Of a stretch of DNA of 64,000 nt, positions 11,791 through 24,228 are shown one piece after another. The notes below the pieces were generated by a model. The model was given only the letters and a program-made list of their open reading frames with translations. It was not told the DNA's origin and did not search any database. Within the stretch, counting starts at the first letter, position 1. The number at the start of each line of letters is the position of its first letter. The stretch covers positions 806,001 through 870,000 of the forward strand of contig JYIP02000011.1 of NCBI GenBank assembly GCA_001051155.2. Reading direction: 5' to 3'. This DNA comes from Chrysoporthe austroafricana. Taxonomy: Eukaryota; Ascomycota; Sordariomycetes; Diaporthales; Cryphonectriaceae. The position numbers and the translations under genes are program-made.

Positions 11791-12191
11791 ACCCCGGGGG
11801 GGGGGGGGGAGAAGGCCTTTGCTGGGACGGGGGGGGGTTGCGCCAGGGGCTCGGGGGCGGTCGCGACCGGGGGAAGAGCGGCCGGGCGCCGACCCTAAGC
11901 CAAGAAATATCTATCCATGAAAACGAAGCGATACACTGGCAAGCGCCCTGGGGCCATATTCATGGAAACCGGGTAGGGTACCGGGAGGGCNCCCGGGGGG
12001 GGGGGGGGGGAGAAGGCCTGTGCTGGGACGAGGGGCGATTGCGACAAGTGCTCGAGGGCGATCGCGATCAGGGGAAGAGCGGCAGCGCGTCGACACTAGG
12101 CCAGGATATATCTATCCATGAAGCTGAAGCGAGACACTGGCAGTCGCCCGGAGGCCATATTCATGGACACTGTGTAGGGTCCGTGGAGGGC
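11791..12191. repeat. 201-bp tandem duplication with G-run junctions
   Basis: Two colinear copies, 11810-11990 and 12011-12191, are each preceded by a C3-4G14-16 run, so the period is 201 bp. Hand alignment of the 181-bp cores gives about 32 substitutions and no gaps, roughly 82 percent identity. One ambiguous base (N) sits at 11991, at the junction. The period is a multiple of three, so a plus-strand frame runs through both copies, but I see no codon-position bias in the changes and do not call it a gene. Confidence 0.85.
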
Positions 12192-14175
12192 AGGTACTAG
12201 GTACTAAAGATCTCGTAATGTCGCACACCGATGCGTCATTGCACGAATGGCAAAGATTGCTCATCGTGGCATGTCCGGAGAGTTGCATCTGGCAGTCACA
12301 CACAGGAGGCGGCTTGCGCGCCGAATCCTGGCGGGTTGCTGGATGCGTATGCGCGGCGGGTAGTCCATTCCAGCCAACGCTATGCGAGTCCTGGAAGCTG
12401 TCCTCGTATTCTTTGCCGTCCTCGTCCCGTGGCGACGCGGGGGTGGGCTGATCACAACACCCCGCTTCCCCCCCCTTTCCCCCAGGAAGAGAGGCAGCTC
12501 AGCGTCGCCGCGATGGACGCTGAGGTCAGCTACCGAGTACAGCCAAGGTGCCGGCTCGAGGGTCCCGCGGGTCCGTCCCCATGAACGGTACCGGCGCTAC
12601 GTCGGGAGATCCACCGCCACCAGCGTGCCGTCGCCGCTTGTCAGGCGGGTGGCCGACTGGGGGATCCCGGGCCTAGGTTTTTGTCTACGCTGCGCCGCCG
12701 GCCGTGGTCCCGGACAGCGGCCACGTACGCCGACGTGTTCATCGCGCTACCAAGCTGCAGACTCTTGTGCTTGTCGAACAACGTTCTCCGGGCGAGAAGG
12801 GGCAGGCTGCTCCGACGCAGCCAGGCCCGTCCTTCCTCCCCGTGGGGGTCGGCGGTGAGACAGATGGTGGATGGTAGCATCGAGCCCCGTCGCGGCGGAC
12901 GGGCCACTGGGCGAGTCATAGGGCAGCAAGCCCGGCACCTCTCCTGGCCGGGCGGCGGGTGGGATGGAGGGTCCAGCCAAAGGCCTACTTGACTAGTTGC
13001 TGGATATTCGAGGCCCGCCAAGTGTGTGTCTGGACAGACCCGAGGGGTGGCTGGAGGGTGCGAGCGCGAGGCACGGAGTACGCCACAGCAGGCAGATAAG
13101 GCAGACCGAGAAGGGCGCTCTGCGTCAGGCCGTGGCGGCGGCGGCGGCATTGGTGTGGAACTGCCAGGCTGCGGGAACCGTGCCGTCCTCTGTATCACAC
13201 TACGGTACAGCAGGGACGGGCAAAGGCGTGCCTGGACGTCCGCACCTACAGGATGGCGGGCTCCCTTGTGAGGTGGACCACCGGAGGCTGGCGCTGGACC
13301 CGTCTCCAGTTCGTTCCGGTCAGCCGAGACGCGTGCCCGTACTAGGCACTGAGCAGAGAGGACGTCGATGTCGGGGGGCCCAGCGGAGCCGTGGTGAGGG
13401 AGTCGCACAGTAGCTAAATACACCGTGAACAGGGAGGGGCGTCTTCCCTGGCGCCTCTGGACGGGATGGATGACGATCGCGCCCCGCAGCGGCCGCAGGA
13501 CTGTGACGGTTTCAGGCTGGCATCGACAGGTACGAACGAGGTGGTGCGCGGCCCAGACGGGCGTTGCGGCGAGCGGCCCCAGGGCCGAGCAGATGGTGCG
13601 CTCCACCTCTGTCCCCCAGGGCTCCGACCACGCCCTCCAGACTGCAGAGGCCGCGCTCCCGGCCCCTTGCCGATACTGTCGACGCCGTCGCCGCCGACGC
13701 CGCCGCCACCATCACGACGTAGGAACGGTGCCCAGCGGACGGTGGTACTTATGTCGTCAGAGGTGTGGAGGGGGGGGGGCGGGGCTCTTGAGCTCCCACG
13801 CCGGTGTGACGAGAGCAGCACTATGGTATATATGCATGTGTGTGTGTGCCCAGCGGTAAGTATGTGCGCACGCACGCGGTAGAGAGAGGGCGTGAAGGCC
13901 CTACCTCTTCCGCGCTGTCTGTGCCTACTTGCTATACTCAGTAGTACCTGCTGCAAGCAGAGCAGGCATGAAGCCGCCCGCGTGTGGGTTCCACCACCAC
14001 CCCTGAAGGGCCTTCCCCCCACCTGCCTGACCATAAGCGACCTGGGCCAGGTGGTTTGGTAGTGATGCCAGGGCCAACCCCGTGGCTGCGGGTGTTGAGC
14101 GAGCAGGTGTGTCTCTTCTTGGTGATGATGACATTTGTGGGCGCAGGAGTGTTAAGAGGGTCGGTACTATACAGA
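12192..14175. other. GC-rich intergenic stretch
   Basis: About 2 kb with many overlapping long frames on both strands. These are the expected result of high GC and few stop codons. None shows a conserved domain, a coherent hydrophobic pattern or a fungal-type exon structure. It could hold a non-coding transcript or distal promoter of the adenine phosphoribosyltransferase gene. Confidence 0.4.
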
Positions 14176-14199
14176 CAGACGGGCAGCAGAAGCAGTAGC

Positions 14200-14233
<34 letters not shown>

Positions 14234-14238
14234 GTAGC

Positions 14239-14272
<34 letters not shown>

Positions 14273-14285
14273 GCAGGAGGAGGAG
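14176..14285 (+). repeat. CAG/AGC microsatellite with TAG interruptions
   Basis: About 100 bp of (AGC)n in which AGC runs are broken regularly by AGT/TAG triplets. It grades into (AGG)n near 14270-14285. On the minus strand it reads as poly-Cys/Tyr, which is not protein-like. It is a non-coding microsatellite in the long region upstream of the APRT gene. Confidence 0.9.
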
Positions 14286-14415
14286 GAAGAGGGAGGAAGT
14301 GGGGGGAGGGGGTTAACCCTGGCTGCAGAGGGGTTCCTCTCTGGCCTTATCAGCCTTATCGCGGCCACAGGCCGTCGTGGTGCCTGGCACGGCACGGCGG
14401 GGTAGCAACAGGGCA

Positions 14416-14456
14416 CCACCACCACCACCGCCGCCGCCGCCGCCACCGCTACCACC
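14416..14456 (+). repeat. CAC/CCG triplet repeat
   Basis: A (CAC)n then (CGC)n tract 130 bp after the CAG repeat, giving poly-Pro and poly-Gly in shadow frames. Confidence 0.8.
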
Positions 14457-15639
14457 GCGAGGCAGAGGGATCAGGAAAAGGGTTCGTGTCATGTGTGCGA
14501 GATCTGGTCTACTCCCAGATCGACACTGCATCTTGCCTGACATTTCAGGAGCAGGCAGGTACCAGCCGGGTCTGCAAGTGATTGTGATACTTGCCTGCAA
14601 GTGTGACGCCCAGGATTGCTGGGTGCTGGGTGCTGGGTGCTGGGTGCTGATGAGCACTACCGCTACTACCACAGTACTGCTACTATAGTATGTACCGTGG
14701 CAGACCACGCCGCGTGCTGGGAATCACTGGGTACTGTAGGTACTTAGCAGCTCTAGGTACCCCACCCGGACCAGATTTTTTTTTTTTTTTTTTCTTCCTC
14801 TCTTTTCTCCTTTTCCCTTTCTTTCCTCTTCTCTCCTCCCTCCCATCTCCCTCCCTCCCTCCCTCCGTCTTGTTTTCGTCCCTCCCCTCCTTCGCTCATC
14901 CCCAGCCAGGTCTGCCTGCAGGGTTTTTCCCCCTTCTCCTCTGCACCGTCTCACCGCGGCCAGTCGCAGTGCTGCCCGCGTCCTTCCCTTGCAGGGCCGC
15001 CTTGACGACATTTGCAGCACGGGCAGACGGCCGGACGGGCTGGTGGATACTTAGTACTTCGGTATGTCTCTCACAGGAACTGTCTGACACGGGCCTGTCT
15101 TGTCCGTCCCGCATTACACACCGACATACACAAGTAGTGGTGACCGTGCTGTGGCACTTCCGGACTGCCGCCTCGCAAAGGTTGTGTGTGGTGCCCCACC
15201 CAAGGGGCCGCTACTGTGCGATACCTGCTCATGCTGTACTTGCTGCCAGTAGTGTGCTCAGTAGCAGGCCGTACTCAGTACGGGAGCCTATGCACACGCC
15301 CCCCCCGGCCCCCCCATAGGCGATATCTCCCCGCCTCCCCTGCCCGCCGCACCAGCTGCTAGCAGGGTACCGTACCGTGCTAGGCCGACCACGAGCGTAC
15401 GTACGCTCCGTAGCACAGCACCTACTTACTGACGTGCTCCAGGGCTCTCCAGCGTCCCTCCAGGCGCCACCAGCAGCAGCTCCCCCAGCCCGCACACCAC
15501 TGAACCGCACTGAACCGCACTGTACGGCACCGCACCGTACCGCACCGCAACCCCGCTGTACATGGTACCGCACCGCCCGCCGCGCGCCAGCAATTTTTCT
15601 AGATAACCACCGCCGGCCTCTCACCACCCTGCCAACCCC
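14457..15639. other. Low-complexity upstream region of APRT
   Basis: It contains a T19 run followed by a ~120-bp pyrimidine-rich stretch (about 14776-14900), GTAC-cored words and a 10-bp tandem motif (GAACCGCACT and variants, about 15501-15550). It is presumed promoter and upstream regulatory DNA with no supported gene. Confidence 0.4.
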
Positions 15640-15745
15640 CCGTCCTCCCCTCCTGTCCTCCTCTTTCTCTCCCTCTCCCTCTCCCCCTCCCTCTCTCTCC
15701 CCCTCCCTCCTCTCTCCTCTCCTCTTCTCCCCCCCCTTCCTTTCC
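15640..15745 (+). promoter_or_regulatory. Polypyrimidine tract next to the APRT start codon
   Basis: About 100 bp of almost uninterrupted C/T end 5 bp before the ATG. CT-rich tracts at the transcription start or in the 5' leader are common in well-expressed filamentous fungal genes. The assignment as core promoter/5' UTR is inference. Confidence 0.5.
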
Positions 15746-15750
15746 TCAAC

Positions 15751-16530
15751 ATGACATCGGCCTCTGATCCCCAGGGCGGTCTGGCCACTGCTGCTGCAAC
15801 ATCTGCCTCCGAGCCTGCCCATCATGCCTCGGGACGACAGCCCACCTCCTCCTCCTCCACCGCCGCCGAACTCGCCAGTGCAAAGATAAGCCTCGAGGGC
15901 TCGCTCCGCCGCTTCCCCGACTTCCCCATCCCCGGCATCAACTTCCTGGACATCATGCCGTGGTTCCTCGACCCGGGACTCCACGCAACCCTGCTCCGCT
16001 CCCTCGAGCTCCAGCTCCAGCACTTCGGCGCCGACGGCGTCGCCGTCACGCCTGACGTCGTCGTCGGCCTCGACGCCCGCGGCTTCCTCTTCGGGCCCTC
16101 CCTGGCCCTGCGCCTTGGTGCCAGCTTCGTCCCCGTCCGCAAGAAGGGCAAGCTGCCCGGCCCCTGTGTCACCGCCGAGTACACCAAGGAGTACGGCGCC
16201 GACTACTTCCAGATGCAGGAGGGCGCTGTCGCCCCCGGCCAGAAGGTCCTCATCGTGGACGACATCATCGCTACTGGTATGACCTGTCCACCCTATCGTG
16301 TCCCTGAGCACCCCTCCCCCTCCGGTGTCTGGCATGCGTCTGCTTCGGTCGACTGACAGCCGTGCCCTCCCCCAACGACAGGTGGTTCCGCCGCAGCCGC
16401 AGGTGACCTCGTCAAGCAGCTCGGAGGTGCGCTGATCGGCTACCTCTTCATCGTCGAGATCCCCTTCCTCAAGGGCCGCGACAAGCTCGACGACGTCCCC
16501 GTGGTGACCCTACTCGATATCAACGAGTAG
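15751..16530 (+). CDS. APT1: Adenine phosphoribosyltransferase
   Basis: Purine salvage: adenine + PRPP to AMP + pyrophosphate, a cytosolic enzyme. The spliced model is 15751..16276 + 16382..16530, giving 224 residues. The 105-nt intron starts GTATGA and ends CGACAG, and it falls inside the PRPP-binding loop, so splicing rebuilds VLIVDDIIATGGSA. Other family features are FPIPGINFLDIMPWFLDPG near residues 56-75, the DVVVGLDARGFLFGPSLA segment and the loop RKKGKLPGP before the catalytic hairpin. The N-terminus carries about 45 extra Ser/Ala/Thr-rich residues before the conserved core, against ~180 residues in typical enzymes. A start further in is possible, but no better ATG precedes the core. 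Confidence 0.93.
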
Positions 16531-17638
16531 GCTCGAGATCCGGACAGTGACCCGGAAGCCCGCCCGGGCCAAGCAGGGGCAGGAGGACTTTCACTCGGTG
16601 GTTTTCTGGAAAGCATCGCTGCCGCCCCTCCCCCCGGGTACACAACACACACCAACTCGCGCCCGCGCACACACACACAAACACCGACTTCCCCTCCACG
16701 GTCCGTCGTGACCGGTACGCACTACCGATCGCCTCACCACGGTCGCGGCCCCCGGGCTTCCCTGCTGATCAGGTCCAGAAGCTGCACGACCTTCTGGCTT
16801 TGACGGTCCCTGGCGTAGGGCCGGCTCACTTTCCTTGCGATTCATCATCACCCTAGGGCGCATAGACGAAAGGATTCCGGTGGCGGCACATCGCCGGCCT
16901 CGCCTCACATGTGGCGCCACAGAACCTACTGAAGGATCGCCTTGATGAGAGTCTCCGGCCTGGATGACTTAGACTCGGTCACGAACGTTCCCTGAATGTA
17001 ATTTTTTTTGGGCATAGACTTGGGCGTTGACGGTATCTGAAAAGCTCCACGATGAAATTCCCCATACGTTAAAATCCATATTGTTGTACTAACCGCGGCC
17101 GTGGGCGGTCGAGAACGGGCCGAGAAGGAAATGACTACCACCCTGATAGAATCTCAAGGCACGCAGGTCTCTCAAAATAGACCATATCTGGCTCTGGATC
17201 ATCCGTAAAGTGTTAGACACAACATATAAACTGCGGTGATGTCACGATAAGATCAAGTGCTGCTTTGCTGTCACGTATAAGTGCCGATGGCCTTCACCGT
17301 GGCACTGGGCCATCGCTGGGGCAGCCGTCCATTTCCGGCTTGGCGAACAGCAGCTGGGGCACAGGGTGGCCATGCAGGTCAAGTCTTGTTGCTAGGAGGA
17401 ACTCCGGTCATGGTGATGATGCCCCTCACTGGGTTAGACTGACTACAAGGTCCCAACGCCTCGGAAATGTAGGCAAAGATACACCACGCCATGTTGATGC
17501 AACGCCGTTGGCTTTTCCTGTATCCTGCCCAGCCCTGCCCGCTTCTTTCCATGCTCAATCCAAGATAAATTCAGATACAAAAATGCTCCTCAATGCCCGT
17601 GTCCGTGCCAACGCCCAGCAAAGCCCCAGTGCAGTCCA
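16531..17638. other. Convergent intergenic region, APRT and ER mannosidase
   Basis: About 1.1 kb between converging genes. It has a CA-rich microsatellite near 16640-16682 and a T8 run near 16999. No gene is supported. Confidence 0.5.
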
Positions 17639-20600
17639 CTAATAAATCCGGGCCATGGTCTCGCCGTCATCGATAATCACATTATTGATCCTTCGTCCAT
17701 CGCTCTCCACGCCGTATTTCCTCGTCATACCCAACCTCACCGCCTCGGTCGTAAGCCGTCGGTACATCTCCTCCCCACCACCCATCATCACCATGGCGAT
17801 GGGGTGCCGCCTGTGGACCCCAGCCGGCGTGCGCTGTTCCTCGGCCAGCAACGGCCGCGACAGCGCCGCCTCACCCTCGGCCACGGGCTGCCCGTCCTCC
17901 TCGTCGTCAGACACGACGATCACGAGCTGCAGCGAGTCCGGGCTGGGTTTGTAGGCGGGGATGTTGGCCAGTTTCTCGGAGAAGGTGCACCCGCCGCGTC
18001 GGATGACGATGATCTGGTGATCACGGGGACCTTCTTCCGGCAGGAGCCCGCAGGCATCGCCGGCGGCGTAGATGGTGCTCCAAGGCAATATACGTGAGGG
18101 GATCGGCCCAAACGGTGGGATCCGGGCGTTAGCTGGGATGTCTATGGGTGGGAGGGGTGCAGCACCCATGCCTGTAGGGGTGATCGCCGTGGTGTTGATG
18201 AGGACGTTGAAAGGATGGCCGCCGGGATTTAGTTCTTCGAGGGCTTTGCTGGGAGATTGGGTGGTGTTGGACGGGTGAGTGGCGCGCACCTGTGACCAGA
18301 AGGCGCGGAGGAGCGTGTTTATGTTGGCTGCGAGAGTTTCTGGCGTTGGATTGTGTTCGGGCGGGCGGAGAGTGTCGTGGGCGTCGTAAGGGTTGTATTC
18401 TCCTTCAAGATCGTCTCCGCCCTTGGGAGGGTTGCACTGTTCCTCTTCAAGGACCGTCTCTGCCCTATGAGTATCGGCGGTGGCGGAGTTCTCAGCCACG
18501 CCCATCTCGTAAAGATGGTGAATCCTCACAGACGTGAGGTCCCTGATGAGCTTGAACTTGGTGTCCGATATGTCGGCAAGCAGGGCGCGGCTGAGCACAA
18601 TGTTCTCATCACGGCCGAGATGAAACCCGTTCACCTTGGTGACACGAAGCTCCTCAGCTCCCTCAGGGCCCTCTTCCATGCGCATGGCGAGCTTGAGGCC
18701 AGCAAGCCTATTGACCCTGATCTTGTCAACATCCAACCGGTCGAGATTGTGTGCACCTATGATTGTGTCGAATACACCGTTCGTGCCAACCATGCCAAAT
18801 TCGAGATGATATTCAGTCGCGTCGGACACCTTATCACAGGTACCATCATCAGGTATCGCGTTCGGCGGAAGAGTCCAGGGAAAGTATGTGTAATTCTGCG
18901 TCACCTTGAAAGTATCCGGCTCTTCTCCTGCTCCTAGGCCGGCGTGAACATTGGGTATCGTGTGCAAGTCCAGCAGTCGAGCCGCGTGAAACAGATCTGG
19001 TCTTGAGACAACCCCAGAGCCTGTAAGCGGGAAAACCTCTGGAGGGACGGGGCAGACGCTCCTGAAATCCTCGTCGTGGTAGTACAGCGCGATCTCCTTG
19101 GTCGTGGCAGGAGATACGGGCGTTGTTCTCGAGAATTTCTTTGCCATCTTCGGAATAATCAACGGATGGCCCTCAGTTGTAAAGACAAAGGCAGAATCCA
19201 GGGAATTCAATGGGTGCTTATCGTCGTACAACAGGTACAGGTATTTGGTTGTCTCGCCGAGAAAGAAAGTCTCCATGCGGTCGGTCAGCTCTCCCGTCAC
19301 CACGTTCTGGATGCCGGCAAATCCACACTTGGTCCGACACCGTCGATTGATATCCCTCATGACCATCTCGCCGACGTAGAGATACCAAGTATCCTTCGTA
19401 GCACGATATAGGTGGTAGGTAGACTCGATGAACTCAGGTCGCAGTGGCCACCATCCCAGGCCACCCTCCACTTGCCTCTCCTTGATAGACCACCGCTCCG
19501 GTAGGGCAGCGTACTTGGTCCACATCGCAGCGTGGAGGAGGTTGGTCTCCATGGCCTCCTCAAGCTCCCCCGCCAGAGTCAAGAGACCGGGGTAGTATGC
19601 GCCGAGACTATCGATCCAATTCGATGCCAGAGAGCCGGTCATGATGTTCACATTGGAGTAGTGGGGATGGCCCGTCTCGTCGTAGAGATGCCGCTTGATG
19701 GCAGCATGCGCGTGATGCCACGCATTGAGAAAGGCGTCGGGCGAATTTTGTTCTTCGGTCAAGGGGATCCAGAGCTCGTTAGGATCGAGCCAGGAGCTAT
19801 CCGCGGAGGGCCGCCTGGGAGTCGTCGCATTCGGAAGATCGTGACCAGAGAGCAAAATGTGCGACTTGAGGGCATATTCGAAGAAGCTGTCAGCACCCGC
19901 ACCGATGACCGAATGGCCGCCGATCCAGTTGCCGTTCTCGGCGTCGACACCAGCCCCAATAAGGCCGATCTCGCTGCGCCTGTTCCAGACGGACCAGAAG
20001 GCCCGCTTGGCGATCTGCTCGAACCGAGGATCGCCAGTGAGCCTACTCAAGACCGTGAACTCTAGCACCAGGCTCCCAGCCCCGGCGCTGCAGGTCTCCG
20101 TTATGTCGGCGGGGCCCGGAGCATTGGGGCTGGTCATGCCGAGGACCTGGTAGAGCGGCGAGTTTGGAAAGAAGGGGATACCGTGGCGCAGATTTACGCG
20201 GGGGTAGGGCATCCCGGTTGTCGTGTAGAAAGCCGGCAAGAGGCGATTCGCGAGATCGAGTGCCAGCCGCAGCAGCTGGCCGTCGTACGTGAAGCCGTCT
20301 GGCCATGATATCGGAGGCAGGTTCAAGGGATCATCAGGATTGGGTATGCCAGAGGGGACTGGGTTGTAGCCGCGGATGGGTAGGTCTCCCACAGCAAACA
20401 GATGGGCGCTGAGCAGGCCCCCCACCCCGCGGATGACCGTCTCGAAGACCTGGACCTTACTGTCGAGGTCAAAGCCCCTCGCACGAATGCCCTGCCCCGA
20501 GGGCCCTGGAGTCCCGTCGCCGTACTGTTCCACCAGAGCAGCAACGCCGTGCTGGAAGTCGCGTAGGGCTTTCGCGCCCGTGTTGTGGCGGTCGGGAGGG

Positions 20601-20974
20601 GCGGAGGCAAGCGTGGCGAGGCTGGAAAGGGTGTCGACGAGGGTGACGGAGTAGTTGCCTAGCACATCGTTCAAGCCCAAGTTGTTTGGGTTGAGGGTGT
20701 CTCGGTGGAGAGGGGCGCAGGTGAGAGGCCGCAGCTACAGCAGCACAGGTGGACGGTCAGCCGGGCCGGTGCAGAGCCGGGCAGAGACCCAACATACCTC
20801 GTCTTCTGGGAAAGCCAGGTTCATGTAGTTGTCATATCCGTGATAGAACATGTCGACGGCCTCCTGACGCAGCTGGGCCATGCGATCTGGGCGCATGGCC
20901 ACGATGTGGTCGAGCCATGGCAAGAACAGCAGTGCGACCAGCAGAACTCGGACTGACGGTATGTGGTCATCCAT
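17639..20974 (-). CDS. MNL1: EDEM/Mnl1-type GH47 alpha-mannosidase with PA domain
   Basis: ER alpha-1,2-mannosidase-like protein that trims misfolded glycoproteins for ER-associated degradation. The spliced model is 20974..20798 + 20734..17639, giving 1090 residues. The 63-nt intron (GTATGT..CTGTAG) joins AFPEDE to LRPLTCAPL, exactly the conserved EDEM junction. A signal peptide (about 1-26) is followed by the GH47 domain (about 40-500), with NDVLGNYSVTLVDTL, ETCSAGAGSLVLEF, GIGGHS-like WIGGHSVIGAGADSFFEY, RPEFIESTYHLYRAT, CGFAGIQNV, DRMETFFLGETTKYLYLL and the final calcium-site Thr in FVFTTEGHPL. The C-terminal part has a PA (protease-associated) segment around 900-1060, with IIVIRRGGCTFSEK. 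There is no HDEL/KDEL tail. The gene converges on APRT. Confidence 0.93.
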
Positions 20975-23900
20975 GTCCGGCAGTCGTCACCTGCAGCAGA
21001 CACAGGACGAGTGGAGAGGCCTCATGTGGTGATGATCTGGACAGAACGATGTCCCCGGTGGGATGGCGGAGCGTTCTCCCTCCCAGAACCGCTGAGACTG
21101 GACGGGTCGTCGGCCGTCGCGGGTCTTGTCGTCGCGGTCGACTCTGTCGGGTCCGTTCAGTCCGACTCGGAGACCCAGGTGTGCAATTGGAGGGGGGGGG
21201 GAATGTTCAACCAACGCGCATGTGACGGGGTTCCAAAACCAGGCTGAGGATCTCTGGGATGGGTGGAAGATGGGATGTTGTCATCTTACCTAATCTGGTC
21301 CTCCTTTTCAAGGGATATGTGGCTGGTGTAGCTGGGGCCATCGTATCCTTATCCTTGAGACTGTGGCACACATGTGTGGCTTGATAGGGACGCGGACGGA
21401 ATGTGGCCTGGGCTGGGCCTACAATATCTATCAGACGCTCTACTAGGTACAGTAGCTGGCTCCATCAAGGACAGCTTGGACACAGACGAAGACAGGCGAA
21501 GTAGATCCCTACCACAGGACACAGGACACAATACTTCATACAGAGTAATCCTCTGGACGGGCCGGCCGGCTCGGCCCCGGCTCCAGTGCCACCAGCTAAC
21601 GGCAGAAGGGGTTGACATCGCCAGCTCTTCCGATGGGGCCTCGTTTTGGCTCGAAGATTCGTGCTGGCCGTTTATCTGCATCTCGTGTGGTGGCCATATC
21701 TGGGACGGCCGGCAGCGGCACGGCGCCCTGACAGCGCTGCACGACACGACACTGCAGCACTTGCGATGCGTTACCGTCTCGTCCTTCAGGACCTGCTTCA
21801 TGACTTGGCGCGCCCTCTCTCAGGAGCGTGTCGAGGCGGCGTGCTCGCTGGAGGGTACCGCAGCGACCTGGGTCCTGAGGCGGAGACATGTCAAGGACAT
21901 GGCACGGCCCCCTTCATGGTCAGATCAGCATCGGAGAGGGGCCATACCGGATGTACCCTTATAGCCGAGAGGGCCAGAGGGCGAGCGGGCCTCCGGGCTC
22001 TGTGCTCCTGGCAGCCTCGTCACTTCACTACCGGACAAGATGATGTCTCCAAGGGGAGGCAGCTAATTGCGCGCATCGTCCGCCCTGGGCTCATCTTTCA
22101 CCGCATTTGTCCAGCTCCGTGACGACAACACGCACAGGCGAGCCGGGGTCTCTTCAGCTGCAGCTCCGGCCCTTGTTCATTGCCCGGCCTTCTAGCTGGC
22201 CGCGGTGGTGCATGGTCTTGGCTCCCACGAGGAAAGAAAGTACCATGCATGATAGTGACCCACCCATTCCGCCGGGATCCATCTGGTCACTGATTGTCCG
22301 GCGGCCGACATCTCGTCACCCTCACACCAATTAGGCCGTCTCCGCGCCTGCCTTCGCCACCAGACAATATGCTTCCGCGGAGGTGTCGAACGCTTACCTC
22401 CTCTCCCGGCGCTGTGACTCATTCCTGCTCTAGCCGCCGTCTGAAGGGTTTCACCGGTGCAAGTGTCAGGGTCAGCAGAAGGCCCGTACGGCGTGCCACA
22501 CTATGCGGCGAACGCTCGAGGCTTCCACGCGCAATGCGAATTCTAGTCTAGGATGGGATGTGTACACGCGACGATCGGCCGACAGCCGCGCCAGGCCGGT
22601 GTGGCCTGTGAAGGGCGCTGAACACCTGCACAGCAGCGACCACCCCCATGTAAGCGATCGTCACGACACAAGGAACGGCCGCGGTCAACGGTTCGTCAGC
22701 GAATAAGCACTGTATTTGGGCCCGTTTGAAGTCGCCCTTCCCCGTCTTTGCATGGTTCAGGGAATGCGCAGCGGTTCGTGCCACTGCCCATACTCATTCG
22801 CAGGCGGGACGGCTCAAGCAGAAAAGTTGAGAAAACGGCGGAAATTGGAAGGGGATCCTTCCGCCACGCTGTCACTGGACGCCCGTGGTCTGCCCGTGGA
22901 TCGATCCCCTTGCCCATTGTAGATCCAGGTCTTCAGCTCACGGCAACAGCCCGTACCTTTCAGGTGACGGTCTGGGCAGGATTCACACCCACGCTGAGAG
23001 GCGCGATTCCACGCCTGTGCAGCTGTTTCACCGACGATGACGATGCACAGCTATGCTTATTCTACCACAAGGCTTCGTCACGCCAACGGCTCTGCTTAAG
23101 TCACCGAAACTAGATGAACTGGCCTCCGTACTATGCCTAGACACCGATCAAGTAGCACCGATGCGATGAAGATCAAAAGGCGGGAGGCTATACGGGAGAA
23201 AGACCGACTAACTCATGCATAGTATGTAACACAAAAGTTTGCTGACGCAGACCCCCTCGACCCACCATGCCGCCGCCATGTCCGGGAGGTCGTATTCAGT
23301 GCCCGGGATGCTTCTTGTCAGCGGCTACAACTTGATCTGCTTGGTCAGCCCTACCACAGCGAACTCCGGCGATCTGGATGTGAAGCGTGGCAGGACCATG
23401 CGGTTTGGGTGCTGACTGGCTGAGCTTGGCTGCAGAAGCCGCAAATGGATCGTTGCATACGGCTCACATGCAGCCCGCCTGGTGCACTCATCTCATTATG
23501 CTATCACATGGCGTGTTGCTCGCATCGTGTGCAACCTGTTACACTATGCCATAGACAGCCTGGGTCTCGGCCGCAGGGACACCAGCCGGTATTACATTGC
23601 GTGGCAGGCTGGATCTTGGGGAGTTAATTCATCAATTGTTGGACGTCAACACCAAATTTCAAAGTGTAGAAGCCGATCAGCAGTCAGAGTGTCGTCTGCG
23701 CAGGTGGGTATTGAGGAGTCTAGGAAGCAAAACATGACTTGGAATTTTGAGTAGGGAAGCGAGCCTTGCGATGATCTGCAGAAGTCGGACTAAGCCGTAA
23801 AGCAACTCGTCAGTCTGCTAAGACATGCTTGATTGAATTGCAATTGCTTTATCCCGTGAGAGAAAATGGGAATCTAGGAAGCCAAAACGCCAATATCCAT

Positions 23901-24228
23901 CTTTACACCATCAACACACGCGTCCCGAGCTTGCGTGTCGCCAATCATGAAGCCATCATTTGCATCCAACAGTAAGCAGTAGTGAAACATAAATAAGCAA
24001 AGACAACGCTTCCCGATCACCACCTGATGTCCCGTCATTCCCTATCCTCAGTAAATTACCTAGGAATTAACCTTATAGAGCTGCTTTAGCCGCGAATGTC
24101 GGCGCACGTGGCGAGCCAGAAACCCGCAGAGAGCATTTAGTATACTTCCGTGAGTTGACCACGGGGCATGTGAATCAGGCGATGAGAGGCGCAGTGGATC
24201 AGGCACCCACACCCGAGTCATATGGCTG
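20975..24228. other. Gene-free region upstream of the mannosidase
   Basis: About 3.25 kb. Several 60-200 codon frames exist on both strands, but none shows a domain, plausible splice partners or a signal peptide. The region should hold the mannosidase promoter and the 3' UTR of the next minus-strand gene. Nothing else is recognised. Confidence 0.4.

Noticed and set aside
11742..12200. 152-codon frame over the tandem duplication
   Set aside because: Gly/Arg-rich, contains the N, and the substitutions between copies show no third-position bias in the part I checked.
12641..13606. 321-codon open frame on the minus strand
   Set aside because: Arg/Pro/Ala-rich with scattered Cys, no hydrophobic core, domain or splice pattern; several other frames are equally open here because of high GC.
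15229..16335. 368-codon minus-strand frame
   Set aside because: Antisense shadow of APRT continuing into its polypyrimidine leader, which reads as Glu/Gly/Arg repeats.
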